Part shown: one piece after another, positions 21,797 to 30,032 of the stretch | Layout of the letters: every line of letters begins with the position of its first letter | Numbering within the stretch: position 1 is the stretch's first letter | Assembly: GCA_004352715.1 (NCBI GenBank) | Contig: SCFE01000090.1 | Location: 1,219,470-1,283,469, forward strand | Direction: 5' to 3' | Origin: Hofstenia miamia | Lineage: Eukaryota > Xenacoelomorpha > Acoela | Length of the DNA stretch: 64,000 bases | Program-made: the position numbers and the translations under genes | Notes under the pieces: model-generated | Seen by the model: only the letters and a program-made list of their open reading frames with translations | Told to the model about the DNA's origin: nothing | Database searches by the model: none

Positions 21797-22915
21797 ATGG
21801 TGTCGTACTCCGCAGCCCTTACCCAGAGCCCCTCTGCTGCAAACCTCACGTCGGACAACGTAATTCAAGCTCCTGCCAACCTGGAACAGCTTTCTTTTAA
21901 TGAGAAAAAGTTCAGCAACCTTACTGCTACATTTATCCTTTCCTGCCCCACCACCTAGTGCTGATAGAACAACCTTCTTCCGCGATTGTTACACTGAACT
22001 CAGCAACAAAATCATTTCGCTTCTTAAGTCTGTCAATCCTAACAGTGTGCAAGAACTACAAATCTCCAGAACAGTCGTGACTCCACGTAGATCTAATCGT
22101 TTGCTTCAAGCTCTTCAGGTCATTGGAACTCCTGCCATCGCAGATGACTTGGCAGTACTCTTTGAGAGCCCTATTCAAATCGTCGGGAAGAGCTTAATTC
22201 CAACGGAATGTGAGCGAAAGCGTGTTCCTTTGGTTGGACGCAATGAATTCCCAAAATTGTTTCGGATCAACATGCTGAATTTTCCTACCAAGTGGAAGAC
22301 AGAGGACCAGTTTGCTCTCTTGCAGTGCAGATCTGGCTTAAGTGCGTTCTCTAAGATTGAGTCCATAGAACACAGGAACGACTTCAACTCCCTACAGTCT
22401 ACAGTCACAGTGAAAGTAAGCAATTGGACTGAGCAATGCTGCCTCTACTCCTGGAGTGAACTTACTAAAATTAGAGGAGGTTTCCATGCCGTAGATGAGC
22501 TCATGGTGATCTGTGATTGTCCTGCAATCACGATATGCAGCAATTGTTTTTTCACAGGACATTCCAAGTGCTTTGCCGAAAGTCATATGCCACCCCCAGA
22601 ATGGGTCAAAGAAGTTCAGGACGCTTATAGGCGGGTAGCCTATGAAGAAAGAACAAAGAAATTTGAAGAACGGAAACAACAATGCCAACAACTAGAACAA
22701 CAGCAGCCTAAGGCAACAGAAGAATTACAAGAAGTGGTGGAAGTTCAACCACAGACTGCTGTGAAGCATCTAAAGACAACTTCACTGCCTCCTACTATGA
22801 CTCGGAGAACTCACTTTCGTCATGCCAGTGGAGGCACTCACTCTCCATTGAAGAGGAAGAATAGGTCACCTTTGCCCGCTTCCCCACGTAAGTTACAGGC
22901 ACCATCTAGCCCTAT
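21797..22915 (+). pseudogene. LINE ORF1 (nucleic-acid-binding protein), 5' part
   Basis: ORF1 proteins of L1/Tx1-type LINEs bind the element's RNA. The ATG at 21797 has a strong context (CAAGATGG) and starts MVSYSAALTQSPSA. A frameshift near 21940 moves the frame into the long stretch that reads SADRTTFFRDCYTEL. A possible zinc-binding cluster follows at about 22513-22590 (CDCPAITICSNCFFTGHSKC). Next is a charged, Glu/Gln-rich helix rich in EERKQQCQQLEQQQ and then a basic Ser/Pro-rich tail (PLKRKNRSPLPASPRK). The gap at 22916 cuts it, so the end of ORF1 is not seen. Apart from the frameshift the frame is open for more than 900 bases. Confidence 0.75.
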
Positions 22916-23915
22916 NNNNNNNNNNNNNNNNNNNNNNNNNNNNNNNNNNNNNNNNNNNNNNNNNNNNNNNNNNNNNNNNNNNNNNNNNNNNNNNNNNNNN
23001 NNNNNNNNNNNNNNNNNNNNNNNNNNNNNNNNNNNNNNNNNNNNNNNNNNNNNNNNNNNNNNNNNNNNNNNNNNNNNNNNNNNNNNNNNNNNNNNNNNNN
23101 NNNNNNNNNNNNNNNNNNNNNNNNNNNNNNNNNNNNNNNNNNNNNNNNNNNNNNNNNNNNNNNNNNNNNNNNNNNNNNNNNNNNNNNNNNNNNNNNNNNN
23201 NNNNNNNNNNNNNNNNNNNNNNNNNNNNNNNNNNNNNNNNNNNNNNNNNNNNNNNNNNNNNNNNNNNNNNNNNNNNNNNNNNNNNNNNNNNNNNNNNNNN
23301 NNNNNNNNNNNNNNNNNNNNNNNNNNNNNNNNNNNNNNNNNNNNNNNNNNNNNNNNNNNNNNNNNNNNNNNNNNNNNNNNNNNNNNNNNNNNNNNNNNNN
23401 NNNNNNNNNNNNNNNNNNNNNNNNNNNNNNNNNNNNNNNNNNNNNNNNNNNNNNNNNNNNNNNNNNNNNNNNNNNNNNNNNNNNNNNNNNNNNNNNNNNN
23501 NNNNNNNNNNNNNNNNNNNNNNNNNNNNNNNNNNNNNNNNNNNNNNNNNNNNNNNNNNNNNNNNNNNNNNNNNNNNNNNNNNNNNNNNNNNNNNNNNNNN
23601 NNNNNNNNNNNNNNNNNNNNNNNNNNNNNNNNNNNNNNNNNNNNNNNNNNNNNNNNNNNNNNNNNNNNNNNNNNNNNNNNNNNNNNNNNNNNNNNNNNNN
23701 NNNNNNNNNNNNNNNNNNNNNNNNNNNNNNNNNNNNNNNNNNNNNNNNNNNNNNNNNNNNNNNNNNNNNNNNNNNNNNNNNNNNNNNNNNNNNNNNNNNN
23801 NNNNNNNNNNNNNNNNNNNNNNNNNNNNNNNNNNNNNNNNNNNNNNNNNNNNNNNNNNNNNNNNNNNNNNNNNNNNNNNNNNNNNNNNNNNNNNNNNNNN
23901 NNNNNNNNNNNNNNN
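22916..23915. other. Assembly gap (1000 N)
   Basis: Exactly 1000 Ns, the same round length as the gap at 495-1494. It hides the ORF1 end and most of the LINE endonuclease. Confidence 0.99.
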
Positions 23916-24149
23916 AATAACTTATTAATTAATTTTAATCTAATTGACACATCTGCTTTTGTTGACAATTACTCCCATACCTATTTTAATATTACTAACA
24001 TGTATTCCTCTCGCATAGATCACTGTTTTGCTACTCAAGATCTCAATATCGCCGAATCAAAAGTAATACCTATTAAATTTTCGGACCATAAACCATTACT
24101 TACATCAGTTTTTACTGATAATCCAAAGGGACCAGGTGTATGGAGCATA
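23916..24149 (+). pseudogene. LINE ORF2 APE endonuclease, C-terminal part
   Basis: The visible end of the apurinic-like endonuclease that nicks the target DNA. SRIDHCFAT matches the box with the conserved Asp, and FSDHKPLL matches the catalytic Ser-Asp-His box. The segment is open from the gap to about 24149, where GPGVWSIDGS meets foreign DNA. Its upstream catalytic Glu and Asn would lie inside the gap. Confidence 0.85.
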
Positions 24150-24656
24150 GATGGAAGCAGGTTGGGTTGACCGGTATTAACCGGTACCAGTCAACCGGTA
24201 CCGGTTGGGTTGGGTCGAAAATTTCGTGAAACCGGTTGACCGGTTTTTTTAAGTCCTCCACAAACCGTGGCTGTCTGTAGGACAGAATTTATATCTCCGT
24301 TTCAAGAAAGTAAAAAGGATTTTTACAAATATATTATAAGAAAAAAAATTGTCACGACGAAGTCATCTAATACATTCATTTCGCATATGAAACGTTTAAA
24401 AAACATAAAAACAAAAAGAGAAAACGATAACATTTAGAAAATGAACACATATTAAATCTCTGAGTTGGGCTGTGCTCGTGTAGAGTGTGGAAAAGGAAAC
24501 CCATCCTCATCTATTAGGTAAGATAAATCAATCCCACTTTTTTGAATACAGATTCACTCTTGTTGATTGCGGTTGAATGTGGTTCCACATTTTCTAGCAA
24601 GGGGGCTATGCCGGTCTGGACCCCAGACCCCCTTCTTTGAAAACGCCCCTGGTTCG
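24150..24656. mobile_element. Composite insertion in the LINE, hAT-like edges
   Basis: LINE coding stops near 24149 and resumes near 24657. The left edge begins GATGGAAGCAGGTTGGGTTG and is followed by nested ACCGGT, TTGACCGG and CCGGTTGGGTT words to 24250. The right edge, read in reverse, begins CAGGGGCGTTTTCAAAG and runs into GGGGGTCTGGGGTCCAGACC, typical of short hAT elements. The two ends do not match each other and no 8-base duplication flanks them, so two insertions or an insertion plus a deletion are likely. About 200 residues of ORF2 between endonuclease and RT are missing. Confidence 0.5.
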
Positions 24657-25254
24657 TTGTAACTGTTCTGCTAGTAAAATTCACCCGGGATAGATGGCCT
24701 TAATGCTGCCTTCTACAAGACCTTTTGCTCAATCCTCGCCCCGCACTATTTATTGTTAATTAAATCAATTCTAAAACATGGCCGAATTTCTCACAGTATT
24801 TCTAACGCAATTATAAGACTATTACCGAAAAAGGGAAAAGATTTAGAACATCCAAAGTCCTGGCGACCTCTTTCTTTACTGAATATGGATTTAAAATCAA
24901 ATACGATACTCACATTAAACCCATGGATTTATTTATGACAACATAGAAATAAAATATCTTGCATTTGCTGATGATATCACACTAATCGTATCAAATTCAG
25001 ATAGCCTAGTCAAGTACTTCAAACACCTGGACGAATTTAGCAAAACTAGCGGACTTTCGATAAATAAACAAAAATCCATTTTCCAGGGATCAACGGAGCG
25101 AAAGAGTGGTCTAATGAATGTACATTAAACCATAATGAAATTTTAATTTTAGGTGTAGGGCTCAAAATATATTGATGATAATTCTATTAATAATGATGTG
25201 TTTCTAAATGATAATAAATTATTAATAAATTTTATTGCGAATCGTGAAATGTCT
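24657..25254 (+). pseudogene. LINE ORF2 reverse transcriptase, internally deleted
   Basis: RT that copies LINE RNA at the nicked target. GIDGLNAAFYKTF, NAIIRLLPKKGKD and SWRPLSLLNMDLK mark the first RT blocks. After about 24930 the frame changes and reads YLAFADDITLI at about 24958-24990, the catalytic FADD box, then LSINKQKS. The blocks expected in between, roughly 150 residues, are absent, so the copy suffered an internal deletion. A further stop follows near 25126. It continues beyond the nested MITE at 25561. Confidence 0.85.
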
Positions 25255-25262
25255 ATTTATGG
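25255..25262. repeat. 8-bp target duplication of the nested hAT MITE (left)
   Basis: ATTTATGG; the same eight bases lie at 25553-25560. Confidence 0.9.
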
Positions 25263-25552
25263 CAGGGCCGTTGCTAGGGAAGGGCCAGGGGGCCATGGCC
25301 CTCCCTGTTGGGAAACTGTGCCCCTTCCTTTTGGTATCCTGGATACAAACCTCCATAGTATTAATTCTAATATTCTGTAACTAAGTTAGAGTGAATATCT
25401 TTTAGTTGAAATATACATAATACTAATCCAATTCTATTAAAAAATTCAATGAAAAAGTCTAAAACTATTTCCTATGAGTAAAACTATGATTAATTTATTG
25501 AACTTTGCGGGGCCATGGCCCCCCTAAATTTCAAATGCAAGCCACGGGCCTG
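25263..25552. mobile_element. Non-autonomous hAT MITE (290 bp)
   Basis: Imperfect inverted ends CAGGGCCGTTGCTAG and CAGGCCCGTGGCTTG (right end in reverse) are flanked by a perfect 8-base duplication, the signature of the hAT superfamily. Near each end lies a GGGCCATGGCCC-type palindrome (25291-25302 and 25511-25523). The element has no coding capacity. It splits the LINE between SIYG and KAKAINVV, and taking out one duplication plus the insert leaves that frame continuous. It is therefore younger than the LINE, which is younger than the copia copy. Confidence 0.92.
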
Positions 25553-25560
25553 ATTTATGG

Positions 25561-26529
25561 TAAGGCCAAAGCCATTAATGTTGTTTTATTAACTAAATTA
25601 TTATACCAAATACAATATTACCTGCTATTACCAGTAAACAATTCAATTCAATGTGCTATCAATAACGCAGTATGGAAAAATAATGATCATTCACGACCAA
25701 CTAATTTTTTATATTGTAATTACAAAAACGAAGAAATTCAGTTAGGAAATATCTATTATTATCAATTAGCTTATAAAATAAATAATATATTCACAATACT
25801 CAGAGCACATTGGCATCCCGTAAACAAGTTGTACTCTAAAATTATTTCCAATTTTACAGCCAGAAGCAATTTACAGGACATGCTTTGTAACATCAGTCTA
25901 ACTAAGTCTTTCATAGCCCCTCACTATCATCCACACTAAAAACACTAAGGAGTCTAAAGTTTCAATTAAACCCCAATGGCTGTAGTACCCGATTAGACTC
26001 AATTATACGCAAAACTAAAACTTATGGGGATCCAATTCAATTTAACCAAGATATAGAACCCGAAAGTCTGCAAAACTTTATAATACACAAACGGGGTTTC
26101 AAGTTAGAATTTAAATCGTCAATCAAGGGTAAGTTTCTAAATGATTTTTCTCATTACCATGAACCAGATATAACAAAAATATTTGATAAAGCCTCAAGCT
26201 ATTGGCTTATTACTAAATTTTAAATTCAAAATATACTTCAAAAATTAAAAAACTTTATTATCCGCCCATATTATAAAGCAATAATGTATAAAGTCACCTT
26301 GAATCGAATTATATCTAGATTAATTGAGACACCCTTATGTAGATTATGCAAAATAGAAAATGAAAACCCCAAGCACTTGATATTTCACTGCGCAGCCAGA
26401 ATAACACAAAAACCAGCAGACTTTCAAATATTTTCAGACTTACTAAGCACATCAAATTTTTACGCAACCATAGAATACATTATAAAAAGCATAGTCCTGC
26501 CCAAAGATCAGCCATCATTATTGATGTGA
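25561..26529 (+). pseudogene. LINE ORF2 C-terminal domain with CCHC motif
   Basis: The frame resumes after the MITE with KAKAINVVLLTKLLYQ and stays open to 25939. After stops it reappears in pieces (FDKASSYWLITKF, about 26185). The final open part at 26284-26529 contains LCRLCKIENENPKHLIFHC, a Cys-x2-Cys...His-x4-Cys zinc motif found at the end of L1/Tx1-type ORF2 proteins. The stop at 26527-26529 is the likely true end of ORF2. At least two interruptions show decay. Confidence 0.8.
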
Positions 26530-27004
26530 CTGCTGCGTTTTTAATTATGTATATATTATTTTAATTTACGCGTAAACATTATTTTAATTTACGCGTAAAC
26601 TTTTTTAGATTCTTCGTTTGTCCCTTTTTAACGCCTCGGTAAGTCTGTATGTATGGTTGTCTATTAATTTATTACTTTGGTTTAGTTTTGTTTTGTTTTG
26701 TTTAGCTTCCTTGTTTAATTTATCATTCATCTTGTGTTAGTGTTCATATCTCCGTTATACCTTCATGTGTGTTTTTGTTTGTTTTGTCCTTAATATTTAA
26801 TTCTGTTTAGGAGCTTGATCGTTGTCCACTGCTGTTTTCGTTTGTTTTCTTTTATTTTTGTTTATTTAATACACTTTATTATCCCTTCATTAATATTTAA
26901 TAATAGAATGGTGCGGTACAGTGATGACAAAAAAACTTGCACAAGATTCTTATAATTTGAGTACCATTTTTGTGTAGAAAAAAATTTTTTTTAAATAAAA
27001 AAAA
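26530..27004 (+). other. LINE 3' UTR and A-rich tail
   Basis: The region after the ORF2 stop holds a perfect 23-base tandem duplication (26555-26600), T-rich runs, and ends TTTAAATAAAAAAAA directly before copia sequence at 27005. The A-rich end supports target-primed insertion. Confidence 0.7.
26555..26600. repeat. Two perfect 23-bp tandem units with a palindromic core
   Basis: The unit ATTATTTTAATTTACGCGTAAAC occurs twice (26555-26577, 26578-26600). Each contains the palindrome GTTTACGCGTAAAC in part (TTTACGCGTAAA in full). It lies in the LINE 3' UTR, where repeats are sometimes used for RT recognition. Confidence 0.9.
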
Positions 27005-27470
27005 GGTAACCGCGCGCCACAAGTCGCGCCATGGGAATCAACTCTGAGTCACCAATGTCCTTCATGATTAATACCCAATATGTAGTAATGATTTTCAGTT
27101 TACATCTATCAGCTGGGCAAATCTTGACCCCTGCATGTAAACCATTTGAAAGCCAACTTTGAAGCTTCTTCAATTTTGCATCAGAATAGAGAGACTAATC
27201 AACATCAGCATGATGAACGTATTGTTCGGCAAAACGAACTGGCGGATTTCTTTCTCTAACTGGATATCGCCTTTCAGCACAAGCTTCATTATTCGTGGCA
27301 CCCATTGGAGTTGTGGGAACCATATTTTCGGAAGTTTCTGGCAAACTGCGAGGCGAATCTGAAATAGAACTAACTGACTTAATTACTGGCAGACTTTCCT
27401 CTATTTCGTTACCCGGAACATCTCCAACTCATTGTCAAGTTCGTCTCCAGTATCATCGTCTTCCTACGCA
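27005..27470 (-). pseudogene. Copia pol: linker and N-terminal RT
   Basis: Copia coding upstream of the LINE insertion. The linker is Pro-rich and reads YPVRERNPPVRFAEQYV, like other copia linkers between integrase and RT. RT begins at about 27173 with KKLQSWLSNG, then TTYWVLIMKD and MARLVARGY, whose last codons meet the LINE poly-A end at 27005. The following residues are found at 21108 downwards, on the other side of the LINE. The linker itself has frame breaks. Confidence 0.85.
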
Positions 27471-27869
27471 GTAATGTTTGACGTCTTCCTAGGCTGATAT
27501 TAGTCAGTAATATCATTTCATTGTCGCACCTTTATTATAGTCAATATCATTCCATTCACGAATGCTGCTTACATGACAACGTAGATACTTGCTGCCATGT
27601 CTAAGCAGTACTTCAGTAGAAATTTTCGCAGTAACTAATGCAGGTCCTCTCCATTACCAGTGCTTCCGATTATAAGCTAAATACAAAATTTTGTCACTGA
27701 CTTCGACATTATTACCATTTGGTCTGGTATTCTGATACAGCGCTTTTCGAATGCAGTCAGATGTATCTGCCTAAACAAAAGCAGATCAAACCTTACGTAA
27801 CAACTCAAGATGATTTGCAATAATATCATTAAAACAATAGGTCTCCATCGCATGTATTGAATCATTCAA

Positions 27870-28545
27870 AACGGATGGAATTCGTGGATTTTCCAAATGC
27901 AACTTGATATGGAGAGTATCCATTACGATTGGGCATGACATTTTTCGCAAATACAGTTATTTTAATAACCTGATTAACGGTTGCAGTTGGCTCCTCCATT
28001 AGTGTCCGAAAGAATGTTTCCTTGACCTCTAGATTATGCAGTTCAACAACTCCATTTGAATAGGCAAGTGCGGCGCTGTAGTCGAATGTATTGAACTTAA
28101 TTTATCGCACATTTCAGTAAAATTAGCACTCAAAAATTCTCTTCCATTGTCAAACAGGATAGTACTTGGAGATCCAAACATCGTAACCCATTCCGTCAAA
28201 AGGCGGTTTGTATAGTAAGAGATTCTTATCTTTCAACGGTATGCACATGATGAGGGTAAAAATATATCTATTATATGCTGCACCGGTCAACTTGGCTTTG
28301 AGAACTCTTCTAAATTCACCCAAAATAAATCCATAGAAATTAAACGATTAATTTCGTTGGAGAGTGGCAAGGAGACAACTGTGTTTACACTTACGCAGCT
28401 GAGTTCTTTTGCAGATTACAAAGTGCAGATAATGCACTGCTATCAAAGTCAATATTCGATGATTTCAATAAACGAAACATACGTTCCTTGTTACACTGTC
28501 CAAACTGAATGTGAACTTTCTTTAGGTCCTTAGTGCTTAAATATG
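27870..28545 (-). pseudogene. Copia pol: integrase
   Basis: Integrase inserts the retrotransposon cDNA. The N-terminal zinc-binding region reads KKVHIQFGQCNKERMFRLL at about 28520-28460, with CNLQ as what remains of the Cys pair. The catalytic core follows with many stops. ILFDNGREFLSANF (about 28175-28130) holds the second catalytic Asp. YSNGVVELHN (about 28065-28035) holds the catalytic Glu. SPYQVAFGK (about 27910) matches the end of the core. Frames change several times between these boxes, so the gene is dead. Confidence 0.85.
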
Positions 28546-28990
28546 ATTTAGTAATTAATGTTTGAGACACATGTTGTAATTCTGCTCTTTAGCATCCGGG
28601 CATAATAGAATTGAAAAATGTCCACTTGATGTTTCATGCAACGGTACAATGTTTTCTTCAATACTGATTGTGTTCTGCTTCAAGTCGATTATGGTTTGCA
28701 TTTTCTTCAGAGTCAATTTCGAAAGGAGTAAGGGCAGTTTTCCTCTAACTATGTGCACTTCTAGAAAACGCTGTTGACCAAAAAGACGAATTTGCAATTT
28801 GACTTGAAATAATGCCCATTTACCAACACCATCACCAAACACAAAATTAGCAGAAGAATTTTGAGGTCGAATTTGTTCTAATGATACTCCAAAAATGCTT
28901 AAGTAATTGTCCAACCAACACCTACCGCAACTGTAAATGTGCAAGCGGTATCCACAAGGCCCATCATACTTCTTTTGTCACTCTGGGTCA
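28546..28990 (-). pseudogene. Copia pol: aspartic protease
   Basis: The protease matures the polyprotein. The active-site loop reads GLVDTACTFTVA near 28970-28935, where the family has D-S/T-G, so the invariant Gly is Ala. After a frameshift, CWLDNYLSIFG and FVFGDGVGKWALF follow, the latter matching the flap region of copia proteases. The open stretch ends at the stop near 28555. Loss of the active-site Gly would by itself inactivate the enzyme. Confidence 0.8.
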
Positions 28991-29093
28991 TGAATGATAC
29001 AAAATTAACATATGTAAAGTATGCGGTCTCATCGCCTTCTTCACGAGTAACAGTATTTCGCTGCTGAGATTGAAAATTATTTATTCGATTAGG

Positions 29094-29135
29094 GCATCGA
29101 TTTACCCAATGTGAATGCGACCCGCAAATGTAGCA
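29094..29135 (-). pseudogene. Copia gag zinc knuckle
   Basis: The reading CYICGSHSHWVNRC is a perfect C-x2-C-x4-H-x4-C knuckle, the RNA-binding part of the nucleocapsid. It lies between gag and protease as expected. It is preceded by a basic stretch in broken frames. Confidence 0.88.
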
Positions 29136-29369
29136 CGGACGAGAAATACTTTGTTGATAATCACCGCAACCTCGGCGTTGACTAAATTTACGTCCCCTCT
29201 GATTTCGGTTCGTTGACCTGCTTTCAGATCAAAACGTTTGATTATCGCCATCATTCTGAACATCAGCTTCAGTTTGATACGCCGCCTCTGTTTTGATCTC
29301 TTTTGCGGTTCAGGTGGTGGCAGCAGTACTAGGGTAAGATAGAGGAAAGACCACTAGGAAGGGCACTAA

Positions 29370-29874
29370 ATGACACATTCTATTGCAGCAATGTTTGCCT
29401 AATATTAAGTAGTGTTAGTTCCTTTGATGACAAGATAACCTTACGTTCATAATCGGGTATCCCACTTTTGGATAAAAGTTCAGCAGCCATGATTGCATCT
29501 GGAAGTTCCATATTATGATCCTTTAGACACGTCGCTCGAAATTCAAAGTCAACAAAGTCTTTAATAGATTGATCACACGACCTGAAATTAATGAACATTC
29601 CATATGCCTCCACCTTTTCCAGGGATTCGAAAGTAGCGTCCAATTTATCAAGTAGTAAGTTTAATCCATCTTCGATATTGAATTGCTCTCTGAGTAAATG
29701 AAGACACCGTGTTTTTAGCAGAATCCTTCGCAATTATAATAATACAGTAATGCCACGATTCTTCTTGGGTACCTGCATTATGAGATCCCACATTTTAACA
29801 TCTTTCCTCCATTGGGTATAACTAATATCCCGGTTACATGGATCGAACACCGGTGGATTTTTCAAAAGAGACAT
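29370..29874 (-). pseudogene. Copia gag
   Basis: The capsid precursor. The ATG at 29874 lies just after the primer site and begins MSLLKNPPVFDP, then WRKDVKMWDLIM. A stop interrupts it near 29735. The long remainder reads NIEDGLNLLLDKLDATFES and EKVEAYGMFINFRSC, then ELPDAIMAAELLSK, which match the Retrotran_gag-type fold of copia capsids. It ends at a stop near 29380. The start lies within a segment repeated at 19646-19770. Confidence 0.85.
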
Positions 29875-29875
29875 T

Positions 29876-29886
29876 CTCTACTACCA
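29876..29886 (-). other. Primer-binding site, one mismatch
   Basis: Minus-strand TGGTAGTAGAG, one base off the copy at 19772-19782, placed one base after the LTR end. Confidence 0.7.
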
Positions 29887-29887
29887 A

Positions 29888-30032
29888 TGTTATATACAAT
29901 ATGCATAGAACATACAACAGCTTCGTAATCAATTATTACCACTACTAAAAAACTAATAAAAACTTATGTACATAGTTTGACTAGTACTACTAACTAATCA
30001 TTAAGCACGATTCTAATTAGCTTAGTAAAACA
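29888..30032 (-). repeat. Copia 5' LTR (145 bp)
   Basis: On the minus strand it starts TGTTTTACTAAGC and ends GTATATAACA. It is the complete form of the LTR. Short LTRs of this size are usual for copia elements in animals. Flanking DNA above 30032 shows no relation to the element. Confidence 0.88.

Larger units (their letters stand above)
21109..27004 (+). mobile_element. L1/Tx1-like LINE inserted in the copia RT gene
   Basis: A non-LTR retrotransposon on the plus strand: 5' UTR, ORF1 with a Cys/His cluster, ORF2 with an APE-type endonuclease, RT and a C-terminal CCHC motif, then a 3' UTR ending in an A-rich tail. Copia coding runs up to 21108 and resumes at 27005, so both ends are fixed by the interrupted gene. 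The bases GGTA occur on both sides (21105-21108 and 27005-27008), a minimal target duplication. The LPKKGKD and SWRPLSLLN motifs and the C-terminal zinc motif fit the L1/Tx1 group. A 1000-N gap, an internal RT deletion and further insertions make this copy inactive. The segment 21222-21584 is an assembly duplicate. Confidence 0.85.
19646..30032 (-). mobile_element. Copia-type LTR retrotransposon split by a nested LINE
   Basis: Read on the minus strand the order is 5' LTR (30032-29888), primer site, gag, zinc knuckle, protease, integrase, first part of RT, a nested LINE (27004-21109), rest of RT, RNase H, purine tract and 3' LTR (19872-19784). Protease-integrase-RT-RNase H order defines the copia superfamily. 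The 3' LTR is followed by another primer site and gag start (19783-19646), which then breaks off. The motifs ESYAPTASRLSLRL and VIPPPEALW remind me of GalEa-like animal copia elements, but this is only an impression. Stops and frameshifts occur in most domains, so the copy is dead. Without the LINE its length is about 4.5 kb. Confidence 0.9.

Noticed and set aside
22392-22691. Minus-strand open frame in LINE ORF1
   Set aside because: It is the shadow of the ORF1 coding strand.
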